Assembly: GCA_009782605.1 (NCBI GenBank)
Contig: WRIR01000006.1
Span: forward strand, 58,384-122,383
DNA from: Eggerthellaceae bacterium
GTDB taxonomy: Bacteria; Actinomycetota; Coriobacteriia; Coriobacteriales; Eggerthellaceae
Direction: 5' to 3'
DNA: 64,000 nt
Every line of letters starts with the position of its first letter. The first letter of the stretch is position 1. A program made the translations under genes and the position numbers. Under the pieces are notes generated by a model, which made no database searches, was not told the origin of the DNA, and saw nothing but the letters and a program-made list of their open reading frames with translations. Of the stretch, positions 54,448 through 63,159 are shown piece by piece.

Positions 54448-56173
54448 AGGGTTCGCCGACAGCGCTTCGACAGGTGCTACCCAGACGGGTGCGCAGATCA
54501 TCGTCCGCTCCCTCATCAAGCACGGGGTCGATGTGGTATTCGGTTATCCGGGCGGGCAGGTGCTCGATATCTATGATGAGCTCTACCAGCACAGCGGGCA
54601 GATAAGGCATGTCACAACCGCGCACGAGCAGGGTGCCGCACATGCAGCGGACGGCTATGCCCGGGCGACTGGCAAAGTCGGCGTCGTTATTGCGACTTCG
54701 GGCCCGGGTGCCACGAACCTTGTGACGGGGATCGCAACGGCCTACCTCGACTCTATCCCCCAGGTTGTCATCACGGGCAACGTCGACACGGCGCTTCTCG
54801 GCAAGGACAGCTTCCAAGAGATCGACATATTCGGGATAACCATACCCATCACCAAGCACAACTACATAGTCAAAGACGTTGCCGACTTGCCGGGGACGCT
54901 TGCCGAGGCCTTTGCTATCGCGTCGAGCGCACGTCCGGGCCCGGTGCTTATCGACGTGCCGCGCGACGTGCAGACAGCCGTCTGTGCAGTGCCGCTCCCC
55001 GAACCCTTCGGGAATGCGGCATCGGGCGAAAAGCCTCCGACCGAGGCCTTCTGCCCAGCTGCCCTCCAACGGGCAGCCGACCTCATCGCCGCCTGCGAGC
55101 GCCCCTATATCTATTGCGGCGGCGGCGTGCTGAGTGCGGGCGCTGGCAAACAGGTCCTTGCTTTCGCCGAGCATATCGACGCCGGCATCGGCTGCAGCAT
55201 GATGGGCCTGACTGCCATCCCCGCCTCGCACCCGTGCAACCTCGGTATGACGGGCATGCATGGGCGCGAGGCATCCATTCGGGCACAGGCCCAGGCAGAC
55301 GTGGTTATCGCCATCGGCGTGCGTTTCAGCGACCGTGCGACGGGCAACAATGCGCATTATACGGCAGGCAAGAGCTTCATCCACATCGACATCGACCCGG
55401 CCGAGATAGACAAGAACGTGGGTGTCGATGCCGCCCTTGCTGGTGAAATCCCTGCAGCCCTCGGCCATCTGATGGGAAGGCTTCCCGTTGTCAGGCGCGC
55501 CGCATGGCAAAAAAGGCTCGCCGCCCTGCGTGCGGACGAGGACGGCCACACACCTTCTACCTCCCGCCTGGATGCCCGGTTGCTCATCCGCGAGGTGCGC
55601 GCTCGCACCGATGACGACACCTTTGTCGTCACCGACGTGGGGCAGCATCAGATGTGGGTCGCCCAGAACTACCGCTTTGAGAAACCCCGCAGGTTTTTGA
55701 CTTCGGGCGGCCTGGGCACGATGGGTTTTGGCCTCGGGGCTGCCATCGGCGCTTGCTTGGGCGCTAGCCTGACAACGCGGGCTCGGCCCAAGAAGACCGT
55801 CCTGTTCACGGGTGACGGCAGCTTCGGCATGAACCTCAACGAGATGGCAACGGCCGTCGCGCAAAGGCTCCCCATTGTCGTCATTGTCATGAACAACGGG
55901 GTGTTGGGCATGGTGCGCCAATGGCAGACGCTGTTCTTTGGCGGGCGCTATTCCCAGACCACCCTCGGGCGTGCGACCGACTTTGCCGCCCTGGCCCGCG
56001 CGTTCGGGGCAGAGGGACGTCGTGTCGAGGACCCAAAATCGCTCGCGGCGGCGCTCGATACGGCCTTTGCCGCGACGGGCCCCTACCTCATAGACTGCAT
56101 TATCGACCCAGACGACCAGGTGCTCCCGATGATCCCCCCGGGCGGCACGGCCGGCGACATGCTGTTAGGCTGA
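54440..56173 (+). CDS. ilvB: Acetolactate synthase, large catalytic subunit
   Basis: This TPP enzyme makes acetolactate or acetohydroxybutyrate, the first common step to valine, leucine and isoleucine. From GTG 54440 it is 577 aa. Marks are TGAQIIVRSLIKHGVDVVFGYPGG near residue 14, AHEQGAAHAADGYARATGKVGV with the catalytic glutamate, and the TPP motif GDGSFGMNLNEMATAVAQRLPIVVIVMNN near the C-terminus. The frame is open back to 54233, but that extra part encodes toxin-remnant residues. The GTG lacks a good ribosome site of its own, which fits coupling to the leader ORF. A natural in-frame fusion to the remnant is the alternative. Confidence 0.92.
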   Translation: MGKGFADSASTGATQTGAQIIVRSLIKHGVDVVFGYPGGQVLDIYDELYQHSGQIRHVTTAHEQGAAHAADGYARATGKVGVVIATSGPGATNLVTGIATAYLDSIPQVVITGNVDTALLGKDSFQEIDIFGITIPITKHNYIVKDVADLPGTLAEAFAIASSARPGPVLIDVPRDVQTAVCAVPLPEPFGNAASGEKPPTEAFCPAALQRAADLIAACERPYIYCGGGVLSAGAGKQVLAFAEHIDAGIGCSMMGLTAIPASHPCNLGMTGMHGREASIRAQAQADVVIAIGVRFSDRATGNNAHYTAGKSFIHIDIDPAEIDKNVGVDAALAGEIPAALGHLMGRLPVVRRAAWQKRLAALRADEDGHTPSTSRLDARLLIREVRARTDDDTFVVTDVGQHQMWVAQNYRFEKPRRFLTSGGLGTMGFGLGAAIGACLGASLTTRARPKKTVLFTGDGSFGMNLNEMATAVAQRLPIVVIVMNNGVLGMVRQWQTLFFGGRYSQTTLGRATDFAALARAFGAEGRRVEDPKSLAAALDTAFAATGPYLIDCIIDPDDQVLPMIPPGGTAGDMLLG

Positions 56174-56210
56174 GTCCGGGACAAGGGCCAAGGCGAAAGG
56201 AAGGACGGGC

Positions 56211-56705
56211 ATGTCCGAGCAAAGGATAATCATCGGGGCGCTTGTGAACAACCACTTCGGCGTGCTCATGCGCATCACGGAGCTGTTCACGAAACGCTGT
56301 TACAACATCGACAGCCTCGAGGTCGGGGTGACGGACGACCCGGCGCTCTCGCGGATGACTATAGTCGCCACGGGTGACGCGCACACCGAGGTGCAGATAG
56401 TCCAGCAGCTCTCCAAGCTCCACGACGTGCGACGTGCGGCAATCATTCCCGTCGAGCGCGCGTCGGTGCGCGAGCATATGCTCATCAAGCTCAAGGTGGG
56501 CGCCAACACCAATGCGGCTCTTATGGCGATGATCAACTCGTATGGCGCGAAAGTGATAGACTTTTCCGCAGACACCCTCACTGCCGAGGTTACCGGGGCA
56601 CCAGAGGGCAACGATGCTTTTATCGAGGCATCCCGGGACTACGGCATACTCGAAGTATGCCGCGCAGGCGTCCAGGCGCTCCACTGCGGCACCGAGTGCC
56701 TTTGA
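56211..56705 (+). CDS. ilvN: Acetolactate synthase, small regulatory subunit
   Basis: The 164 aa product has an N-terminal ACT domain (IIIGALVNNHFGVLMRITELFTKRCYNIDSLEVG) that binds valine for feedback inhibition, and a C-terminal domain that activates IlvB (LMLIKLKVGA-like and the MALMAMINSYGAKVIDFS region). It starts 37 bases after ilvB with AAAGGAAGG ahead. Confidence 0.93.
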   Translation: MSEQRIIIGALVNNHFGVLMRITELFTKRCYNIDSLEVGVTDDPALSRMTIVATGDAHTEVQIVQQLSKLHDVRRAAIIPVERASVREHMLIKLKVGANTNAALMAMINSYGAKVIDFSADTLTAEVTGAPEGNDAFIEASRDYGILEVCRAGVQALHCGTECL

Positions 56706-56793
56706 GGGCGGCAGGGGCAGGAACAGAAGCACGGCAACAAGCAACAGCACGGCAACAAGAGCAACAAGGAGCACGGCGCCAAAAGGAGTCAGG

Positions 56794-58314
56794 ATGGCAC
56801 AGCAGGTAAAGATATTTGACACGACCTTGCGCGACGGCGAGCAGGCCCCCGGCTGCTCGATGAACCTTGAGGAAAAGCTACGGGTCGCCCGCCAGCTCGA
56901 AGTGCTCGGCGTGGACGTCATCGAGGCAGGTTTTGCAGCGTCGTCTGCGGGGGACTTCGCGGCAGTCAAGGGCATTGCCGAGACGGCCAAGGAATGCACG
57001 GTCGCCTCCTTGGCACGCTCGGTCACATCCGACATCGACGCGGCCTTCGAGGCAGTGCGTGCTGCGGCGTCCCCCCGCATCCACCTGTTCATCGCGACTT
57101 CGCCCCTCCACATGAGACACAAGCTCAAGCGAAGGCCCGAAGAAGTGCTGGCAAGGGCCGTCGAGATGACGAAATACGCGAAAGGCCTCGTCTCGGATGT
57201 CGAGTTCTCCTGCGAGGACGCGACGCGCTCCGAGCGCCCCTTTGTGGCCGAGGTGCTGCGTGCGGTCATCAAGGCGGGCGCCACCACGGTCAACATCCCC
57301 GACACGGTGGGCTACTCAACGCCTGCCGAGATGGCGGATCTCGTCGCCTGGCTCAAGGCCCACGTCGAGGGCATCGATGCCGTCGACCTCTCGGTGCACT
57401 GCCACAACGACCTCGGCATGGCGGTCGCCAACTCGCTTGCCGGCGTGCATGCAGGCGCAACGCAGGTCGAATGTGCGGTCAACGGCATCGGCGAGCGTGC
57501 GGGGAACGCCGCACTTGAGGAAGTGGCCATGGCGCTCGCGACGCGCGCGGACTACTACAGGGCCTCCACGCGGCTCGACACCACCCAGATATACCGCACC
57601 AGCAGGCTTGTGTACAGCATGATCGGGCAGACGGTTCCGCTCAACAAGCCCATTGTGGGGACCAACGCCTTCTTGCACGAGAGCGGCATCCACCAGCATG
57701 GCGTCTCGGCGAAGCGCAGCACCTACGAGATCATGACGCCGGAATCCGTTGGCATCCATCAAAGCAGCATGGTGCTCGGCAAGCATTCCGGCCGCCATGC
57801 CTTCGAGGCACACCTGCGCGAGCTCGGCTACAGGCTCACCTCCGAGGAAGTCGCGGGGCATTTCGAGTCCTTCAAACAGATATGCGACAAGAAGAAGGCA
57901 GTGAGCGATTCTGACCTTGCGGCAATCGTGAACAACCGTTTGCCCGCTGACGGCGCACACTACCTCCTTGAGAACTTCGATGTGCACTCCGGCAAGGAGA
58001 CAACGGCCGTGGGCGTTATCAGCTTAGGCAGCAACGGGGAGTCCTTCGAGGAAGTCTCGCTGGGCGACGGGCCCGTCGATGCCGCCTACAATGCCATCGA
58101 CAAGATAATGGGCATGGAGGAAAACGAGCTTATCGGCTATTCCATCAACGCGACCTCGGACGGCAAAGACGCGCTGGGCGAGGTCGTGGTGAGGCTCCGT
58201 AACGGCGACAGGCTTGCCACAGGGCGCGGGCTTTCGACCGACATCATCGAGTCGAGCATCCTTGCCTACCTCAACGCCGCCAACAAGCTGCTCGAAGCGG
58301 GGTGGGGCATATGA
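56794..58314 (+). CDS. leuA: 2-isopropylmalate synthase
   Basis: LeuA condenses acetyl-CoA with 2-ketoisovalerate, the committed step to leucine. The 506 aa product has the TIM barrel with [16 protein letters not shown] near residue 7, [25 protein letters not shown] with metal-binding His, [24 protein letters not shown], and a C-terminal LeuA regulatory domain (about 365-506) for leucine feedback. ATG 56794 has AAAAGGAG upstream. The spacer after ilvN contains an imperfect AGCACGGCAACAAG repeat. Confidence 0.93.
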   Translation: MAQQVKIFDTTLRDGEQAPGCSMNLEEKLRVARQLEVLGVDVIEAGFAASSAGDFAAVKGIAETAKECTVASLARSVTSDIDAAFEAVRAAASPRIHLFIATSPLHMRHKLKRRPEEVLARAVEMTKYAKGLVSDVEFSCEDATRSERPFVAEVLRAVIKAGATTVNIPDTVGYSTPAEMADLVAWLKAHVEGIDAVDLSVHCHNDLGMAVANSLAGVHAGATQVECAVNGIGERAGNAALEEVAMALATRADYYRASTRLDTTQIYRTSRLVYSMIGQTVPLNKPIVGTNAFLHESGIHQHGVSAKRSTYEIMTPESVGIHQSSMVLGKHSGRHAFEAHLRELGYRLTSEEVAGHFESFKQICDKKKAVSDSDLAAIVNNRLPADGAHYLLENFDVHSGKETTAVGVISLGSNGESFEEVSLGDGPVDAAYNAIDKIMGMEENELIGYSINATSDGKDALGEVVVRLRNGDRLATGRGLSTDIIESSILAYLNAANKLLEAGWGI

Positions 58315-59900
58315 CAGCGCCTTCCCGCATAACCATCCTCGACTCGACCCTGCGCGACGGGGCGCAAGGACAGGACATATCGTTCTCGGTCAACGACAAG
58401 CTGCGCATAGTCGAGCTGCTCGACGCCTTCGGGCTCGATTTCATCGAGGCGGGCAACCCCGGCTCAAACCAGAAGGATGCGGCATTCTTCGAGCGTGCGG
58501 GCTCCCTGTCCCTCAAGAACGCACAGCTTTGCTCGTTTGGGGCCACGCGCCGCTGCAACACTGCGGTCGAGGAGGACGAGAACATACAGTCCCTGCTTGC
58601 CGCCGATACGCCCGTCGTGGTCATCTTCGGCAAAAGCTCGCTTCTGCATGTGACCGAGATACTCAAGACCACGCCCGAAGAGAACCTGCGGATGATCTCC
58701 GAGACGGTGGCCTTCCTCAAGGCACGGGGCAAGACGGTCATCTTCGATGCCGAGCACTACTTCGACGGATACTTTGCAGACGCGCGGGGTGCCGCATACG
58801 CCCTGAGTACGCTTGCCGCCGCCTGCAGCACAGGCGCCGACATCGTCGTCTTATGCGACACCAACGGCGGTATGCTGCCGTCCCAGGTCTTCGAGGCGAC
58901 CTGCGCGGCGGCCGGGGAGCTGCCCGCCTCGGTGCCGCTGGGCATCCACGCCCACAACGACTCGGGCTGCGCCGTGGCGAACTCCCTCATGGCGCTTGAG
59001 GCGGGCGCGACGCACGTGCAGGGCACCTTCATCGGCTTCGGCGAGCGCTGCGGCAACGCTGACCTTACCGCCATCCTGCCTGCTGTCAAGCTCAAGATGG
59101 GGCGTGAGTGCGCAGGCACGCTGGAACGCCTCAGCGTGACGGCGAACGCGGTGGCCGAGATATCCAACGTCATCCTTCCCAGCACCAAACCCTATGTGGG
59201 CGCGAGCGCCTTTGCCCATAAGGCGGGCATGCACACCGACGGCGTGCTCAAGAACACGGTCTCCTTTGAGCATATCGACCCCGCCTCGGTGGGCAACGAG
59301 CGGCATTTCTTGGTCTCAGAGGTTGCGGGGCGCACCGGCGTGCTCGACAGGGTGCGCGGCTTTGCGCCCGAGCTCGCCAAGGGCTCGCCCGCCCTTGCGG
59401 CCATCCTGGAGCGCCTGAAGGCGCTTGAGTACGCGGGCTACCAGTTCGAGGCGGCCGACGCGAGCTTCGAGCTCATGGCAAAGCGGGTGCTAGGGACCTA
59501 TGCCCCGCACTTCATGGTGACCTTCTACAAGACGATGGGGGAGTTCCCCGCCGGCACCGACGGCCTGCCCTCGACGGCGACCATCGAGATAGAGGTCGAC
59601 GGCAGGACAGAGATTGCGGCGGCAAAGGGGCGTGGGCCCGTCCATGCGCTCGACAGCGCCCTGCGCAAGGCCTTGGTGGTGTTCTACCCGCAGCTCAACG
59701 ATATGCAGCTCGTGGACTACAAGGTGCGTGTGCTTGAGCAGAAGGCGGCCACGGCGGCCTCGGTGCGCGTCCTCATCGAGAGCACCGACGGGCACTCGAA
59801 CTGGACGACCATCGGCGTTTCCGACGATATCCTGGAGGCAAGCTTCACCGCCCTGGTGGACTCCCTGGAATACAAGCTGGCGAAAGCCGACCAGGACTGA
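58311..59900 (+). CDS. cimA: (R)-citramalate synthase
   Basis: CimA condenses acetyl-CoA with pyruvate to citramalate, a threonine-independent route to 2-ketobutyrate and isoleucine. The 529 aa product is a LeuA homologue with LDSTLRDGAQGQDISFSVNDKLRI near residue 11, DAEHYFDGYFA, HAHNDSGCAVANSLMALEAGATHVQGTF, GFGERCGNADL and AFAHKAGMHTDGV, the CimA/TIGR00977 pattern rather than LeuA or homocitrate synthase. A C-terminal regulatory domain follows. ATG 58311 overlaps the leuA stop; GTG 58302 is an alternative. Confidence 0.9.
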   Translation: MTAPSRITILDSTLRDGAQGQDISFSVNDKLRIVELLDAFGLDFIEAGNPGSNQKDAAFFERAGSLSLKNAQLCSFGATRRCNTAVEEDENIQSLLAADTPVVVIFGKSSLLHVTEILKTTPEENLRMISETVAFLKARGKTVIFDAEHYFDGYFADARGAAYALSTLAAACSTGADIVVLCDTNGGMLPSQVFEATCAAAGELPASVPLGIHAHNDSGCAVANSLMALEAGATHVQGTFIGFGERCGNADLTAILPAVKLKMGRECAGTLERLSVTANAVAEISNVILPSTKPYVGASAFAHKAGMHTDGVLKNTVSFEHIDPASVGNERHFLVSEVAGRTGVLDRVRGFAPELAKGSPALAAILERLKALEYAGYQFEAADASFELMAKRVLGTYAPHFMVTFYKTMGEFPAGTDGLPSTATIEIEVDGRTEIAAAKGRGPVHALDSALRKALVVFYPQLNDMQLVDYKVRVLEQKAATAASVRVLIESTDGHSNWTTIGVSDDILEASFTALVDSLEYKLAKADQD

Positions 59901-60098
59901 ATACCGAGGCGTTCTTGCACCCCTCCCGTCATCGCCACGATACCCCCATCATTGCCAGGAGGCCCCCCGCCGTCGATATGACCTCTGTCATTGCGGGCCT
60001 GACCCCCAGTCCGCCCCGCGCGTCATTGCTTGACCCACGATCTTCTCTGGACAGGTTGCGAGCCAGCCCCCAACAGAGCAAGCCATCCGCAGAACGCC
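59901..60098. repeat. Intergenic region with degenerate GTCATTGC repeats
   Basis: Four diverged copies of a short unit are seen: GTCATCGCC (about 59929), ATCATTGCC (about 59950), GTCATTGCGGGCCTGACCC (about 59988) and GTCATTGCTTGACCC (about 60021). No gene is supported here. Confidence 0.45.
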
Positions 60099-60470
60099 TC
60101 AGGAGGCCTGCCTGTCCTTGGAGAGGGATTTCCTCACCAGGGCCCCGAGGGCCACACCGATGAGGGCGGGGACGAAGGAGAAGAACAGGGCGAAGGAAGA
60201 CAGCGTTGCGAACCCGAACACGAGGCAGGGGATGAGAAGCCCGCAGGCGCCGAACACAAAGGGGTAGAGCCACATCAGAAAGCCGTCGCCGTTCCCTAAG
60301 AAGATGCCGACGGCCAGCGAGGTTATCGGCATGATGAAATAAAAGGCCGTGATGCTGTAGCCCATCTCGTTTCCAACTATGAGGCTGGATGCCCCCCACA
60401 GGGCAATCACCAGGAATATGCCTGCGGTGATGCCAAAGCAGATAAGGGAGAGCTTCTTGCGCTTGTCCAT
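60099..60470 (-). CDS. Small four-helix membrane protein, function unknown
   Basis: The 123 aa product starts MDKRKKLSLICFG and has four hydrophobic helices (about 8-27, 40-58, 66-88, 92-112) ending in a basic tail. It belongs to no family recognised here. A ribosome site (AGGAGGAACG) precedes it on the minus strand. It is divergent from the AmmeMemoRadiSam locus. Confidence 0.6.
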   Translation of the reverse strand: MDKRKKLSLICFGITAGIFLVIALWGASSLIVGNEMGYSITAFYFIMPITSLAVGIFLGNGDGFLMWLYPFVFGACGLLIPCLVFGFATLSSFALFFSFVPALIGVALGALVRKSLSKDRQAS

Positions 60471-60615
60471 TTCGTTCCTCCTGGTTCGTGACCTGCTTCC
60501 AGCTTATCATACGAGGGTGCCTCGTGCCTCGGGAAGGTGAAGCTTCCCTCAATCACGGGTGCTTGGCAATCCTTTTCCATGGATCAAGCCATTAAGGTTT
60601 CTCGCCCGGGTCTTC

Positions 60616-60644
60616 TTGAGTCAAGCTTTTCCCTTTGCTACAAT
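60616..60644 (+). promoter_or_regulatory. Putative promoter of the AmmeMemoRadiSam locus
   Basis: The -35 box TTGAGT (60616-60621) and -10 box TACAAT (60639-60644) have a 17-base spacer. The leader of about 110 bases contains a small hairpin GCAGG/CCTGC followed by TTTT (60658-60677) and a 7-bp dyad CACTGAC/GTCAGTG (60693-60709). Confidence 0.55.
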
Positions 60645-60760
60645 CCAAAGAACACGGGCAGGCTCTCTCCTGCTTTTATGGTCAGCTACAAGCACTGACT
60701 CGGTCAGTGTTGCGCTCCTATGACGGCGATAGTCGATGGATATGAGAAAGGAAGGCTGCC

Positions 60761-61612
60761 ATGGTTCTGAAAGCGGCGTACATCGTTGCGCATCCGCCTT
60801 TGGCCGTTCCGGAGGTCGGGCGGGGCGAGGAACGGGGGATTGCCGACACCATCGGGGCATACCGCGAGGTGGCGCGGCGTGTTGCGGCGCACAGGCCCGA
60901 CACCGTCCTTTTCATCAGCCCGCATACCGCTTATTACGGCGACTGGATCTACCTCGCAGGCGGCCAGCGTGCCCACGGCAGCTTCGCCGAGTTCGGGGCT
61001 CCGGGCATCTCTTTCAGCCTGCAATACGACACCGGGTTCAGGGATGCGCTCGATGGCGCGGCGGCCTCGGCAGGCGTCCGGGCCGGCTGCGTGACCGACA
61101 AGGCCCGCGAGCTCGACCACGGGGTGTTGGTGCCCCTGTACTTCATCGCCCAGGAGCTGCCCCCCTCTTCCTACCGCGCCCTTTGCATCGGCGGGTCGGG
61201 GCTTCCCGCAGAAGAGCTCCTTGCCTTCGGCCGCTGCCTTGCCCGCGTCGCCGCCGAAAGGGAGGGTGCGGCGGTCCTCGTTGTGAGCGGGGACCTCTCC
61301 CACAAGTTGAAGGCTGACGGCCCCTACGGCTTCGATCCCGCAGGTCCGCTCTTCGATGCGGCATTCGGCGAGGTGGTGCGCTCGGGAAAGCCCCTGGGCT
61401 TCGCCGGGCTCGACCCGAAGACTTGCCGGGATGCGGCAGAATGCGGCCTTTCGGGCTTTATCATGCTGGCCGGCGCACTTGACGAGACAGAGAGGCTGGG
61501 GAAAGGCCCCTTCTCTTCCGAACTGCTTTCCCTGGAGGGGCCCTTCGGCGTAGGGTACGGCATGGCGGCCTTTGAGGGTGGACAAGGGGAGGGTGGACAA
61601 GGGTACGTATAA
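60761..61612 (+). CDS. LigB/Memo-like class III dioxygenase-fold protein of the AmmeMemoRadiSam system
   Basis: The 283 aa product opens AAYIVAHPPLAVPEVGRGEE and has FISPHTAYYG, LDHGVLVPLYF and VSGDLSHKL, so H11, H55, H120 and H181 are the likely metal and active-site residues of the LigB/Memo fold. In many Firmicutes this domain is fused to AMMECR1; here the AMMECR1 protein is a separate gene 110 bases downstream. The last residues, with a doubled GGQG unit, are encoded by the left arm of an inverted repeat, so the native C-terminus may have been altered by it. Confidence 0.85.
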   Translation: MVLKAAYIVAHPPLAVPEVGRGEERGIADTIGAYREVARRVAAHRPDTVLFISPHTAYYGDWIYLAGGQRAHGSFAEFGAPGISFSLQYDTGFRDALDGAAASAGVRAGCVTDKARELDHGVLVPLYFIAQELPPSSYRALCIGGSGLPAEELLAFGRCLARVAAEREGAAVLVVSGDLSHKLKADGPYGFDPAGPLFDAAFGEVVRSGKPLGFAGLDPKTCRDAAECGLSGFIMLAGALDETERLGKGPFSSELLSLEGPFGVGYGMAAFEGGQGEGGQGYV

Positions 61613-61685
61613 TTCGTCCATCCAAAGAATGTACAGTGGACAAGGGTACGCAGGATGGACGAATTATACGTACCCTTGTCCACCC
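61591..61685. repeat. Long perfect inverted repeat between the Memo-like and AMMECR1 genes
   Basis: Two 33-bp arms (61591-61623 and 61653-61685) are perfect reverse complements, each with a TGGACAAGGGTACG core and an ATCC/GGAT inner end, around a 29-base loop that holds a further GTGGACAAGGGTACG copy. Outer GGGTGGACAAG/CTTGTCCACCC copies flank them (61576 and to 61695). The left arm overlaps the Memo-like stop codon. Confidence 0.9.
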
Positions 61686-61722
61686 TTGTCCACCCGTACG
61701 ACAAAGTAAGGCAGGTGATGGC

Positions 61723-62277
61723 ATGACAGGCATGACAGGTACGGCAGGCGCCACACACGGCGCTGTCTCAAAGGACCCCTTGGTGGCCCTTGCGCGGGAG
61801 ACGATAGGGCGTTACCTGCGCACGGGGAAGAGGCCGTCCGCCCCCGACCTCCCCGGCGACCTGCCAGAAAGGGCAGGGTGCTTCGTTTCCGTGCACCTGG
61901 TGTCGACCGGGGAGCTGCGCGGCTGCATCGGGACTATAGAGCCGACCCGCAAGAGCCTTGCCGAAGAGGTGATCCAAAACGCGGTCTCGGCGGCGGTGCG
62001 CGACCCGCGCTTCCCCCGGATAGGCGAAGGGGAGCTCGACGACCTTGCCATCAACGTCGATGTGCTCTTCCCGGCAGAGGTCGCGTGTGCGGGCGACCTC
62101 GACCCGAAGCGCTACGGGGTCATTGTCACCCAGGGCAACAGACGCGGCCTGCTGCTCCCCGACCTCGAAGGGGTCGACACGGTCGCCGAACAGCTCGCCA
62201 TCGCGTGCATGAAGGCGGGCATCGACCCCGCAGGCACCTTCGACATCGAGCGCTTCGAGGTGGTGCGGCATATCTGA
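61723..62277 (+). CDS. AMMECR1-domain protein of the AmmeMemoRadiSam system
   Basis: The 184 aa product has the AMMECR1 signature ELRGCIGTIEPTRKSL (LRGCIG at 65-70), then NAVSAAVRDPRFPRI and a C-terminal TVAEQLAIACMKAGID segment. The domain is conserved from bacteria to humans; its chemistry is not established. ATG 61723 follows GGCAGGTG; the open frame from 61636 runs back through the inverted repeat and is rejected. It sits between the LigB/Memo-like and radical SAM genes. Confidence 0.88.
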   Translation: MTGMTGTAGATHGAVSKDPLVALARETIGRYLRTGKRPSAPDLPGDLPERAGCFVSVHLVSTGELRGCIGTIEPTRKSLAEEVIQNAVSAAVRDPRFPRIGEGELDDLAINVDVLFPAEVACAGDLDPKRYGVIVTQGNRRGLLLPDLEGVDTVAEQLAIACMKAGIDPAGTFDIERFEVVRHI

Positions 62278-62295
62278 GCGGTGGACAACTCAGCA

Positions 62296-62324
62296 GGTGG
62301 ACACAGTACCGTCCTCTGTCCACC
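62296..62324 (+). repeat. Dyad repeat containing the radical SAM gene start
   Basis: GGTGGACA (62296-62303) pairs with TGTCCACC (62317-62324) around CAGTACCGTCCTC. The GTG start codon of the next gene (62297) lies in the left arm. Similar in core to the repeat at 63160. Confidence 0.75.
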
Positions 62325-63157
62325 CCCGGTGTGCGATATGCCCGCACCACTGTGTGCTTGCTCCTGGGAAGCTCGGCATCTGTGGTGTGCGCGGCCTGCG
62401 TGGCGGCCAGGTGGTAGCCTTAAGTTATGGACAATCGACCGGCCTGGCGCTCGACCCCATCGAGAAGAAGCCGCTTGCCTGCTTCCACCCGGGCTCCCGG
62501 ATCCTTTCCTACGGCAGCTTCGGCTGCAACATGCGCTGCCCCTTCTGCCAGAACAGCGGCATCTCGACGGCTCGCGCCGATGCCCCGCCGCCCGCGGTGC
62601 CCCTGCCGCCCGAGGATCTGGTCGCCCACGCGCTCAGCCTCAAGGCGCAGGGCAACATCGGCATCGCGCTCACCTACAACGAGCCCTTCGTCGCCTGGGA
62701 GTACCTGATGGACAGTGCGCGGTGTGCCCGCCGCGCCGGCCTTCTGACGGCGGTCGTCACGAACGGCTATGTGGCCCGCGAGGCCTGGGAGGCGGCGCTG
62801 CCCCTCATCGACGCCGCCAACATCGACCTCAAGTGCTACACGGAAGAGGGCTACGAAGCCCTCGGCGCACCCGGCGGCCTGGGCATCGTGAAGGGTTCCA
62901 TAGCATCTGCCCATGCGGCGGGAGTGCACGTCGAGGTGACCACGCTTCTTGTTCCGGGGCTTTCCGACGACGAGGACGCATTCAGGGAAGAATGTGCCTG
63001 GCTTGCGGCGCTCGACCCCGGGATACCCCTGCACATCACCCGCTTCTTCCCCTGCCACCAGGCCTCAGACTTACAGCCCACCTCAATCAAGCTGATGCGC
63101 CGCTTTAAGCAGATAGCCGACTCCCATCTCGCCCGCGTCTACCTCGGCAACGTCTGA
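62297..63157 (+). CDS. Radical SAM enzyme of the AmmeMemoRadiSam system
   Basis: The 286 aa product has the radical SAM triad C77, C81, C84 (GCNMRCPFC). An N-terminal cysteine set (C12, C15, C19, C29 in a CAICPHHC and GICGVR setting) is typical of the TIGR04337/COG1180 type and related to pyruvate-formate-lyase activases. TYNEPFVAWEYL and NIDLKCYTEEGYE further mark this family. The GTG at 62297 is the only start that keeps the N-terminal cysteines; its ribosome site is poor and the codon lies in a hairpin. The substrate is unknown, presumably linked to the LigB/Memo-like and AMMECR1 partners. Confidence 0.87.
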   Translation: MDTVPSSVHPRCAICPHHCVLAPGKLGICGVRGLRGGQVVALSYGQSTGLALDPIEKKPLACFHPGSRILSYGSFGCNMRCPFCQNSGISTARADAPPPAVPLPPEDLVAHALSLKAQGNIGIALTYNEPFVAWEYLMDSARCARRAGLLTAVVTNGYVAREAWEAALPLIDAANIDLKCYTEEGYEALGAPGGLGIVKGSIASAHAAGVHVEVTTLLVPGLSDDEDAFREECAWLAALDPGIPLHITRFFPCHQASDLQPTSIKLMRRFKQIADSHLARVYLGNV

Positions 63158-63159
63158 CA

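Noticed and set aside
56614..56793. LeuA N-terminal extension overlapping ilvN
   Set aside because: Residues come from the ilvN 3' end and a repeat spacer; the family N-terminus starts at 56794.
61636..61722. N-terminal extension of the AMMECR1 protein
   Set aside because: The extra residues are encoded by the inverted repeat and have no domain match; ATG 61723 has a better ribosome site.
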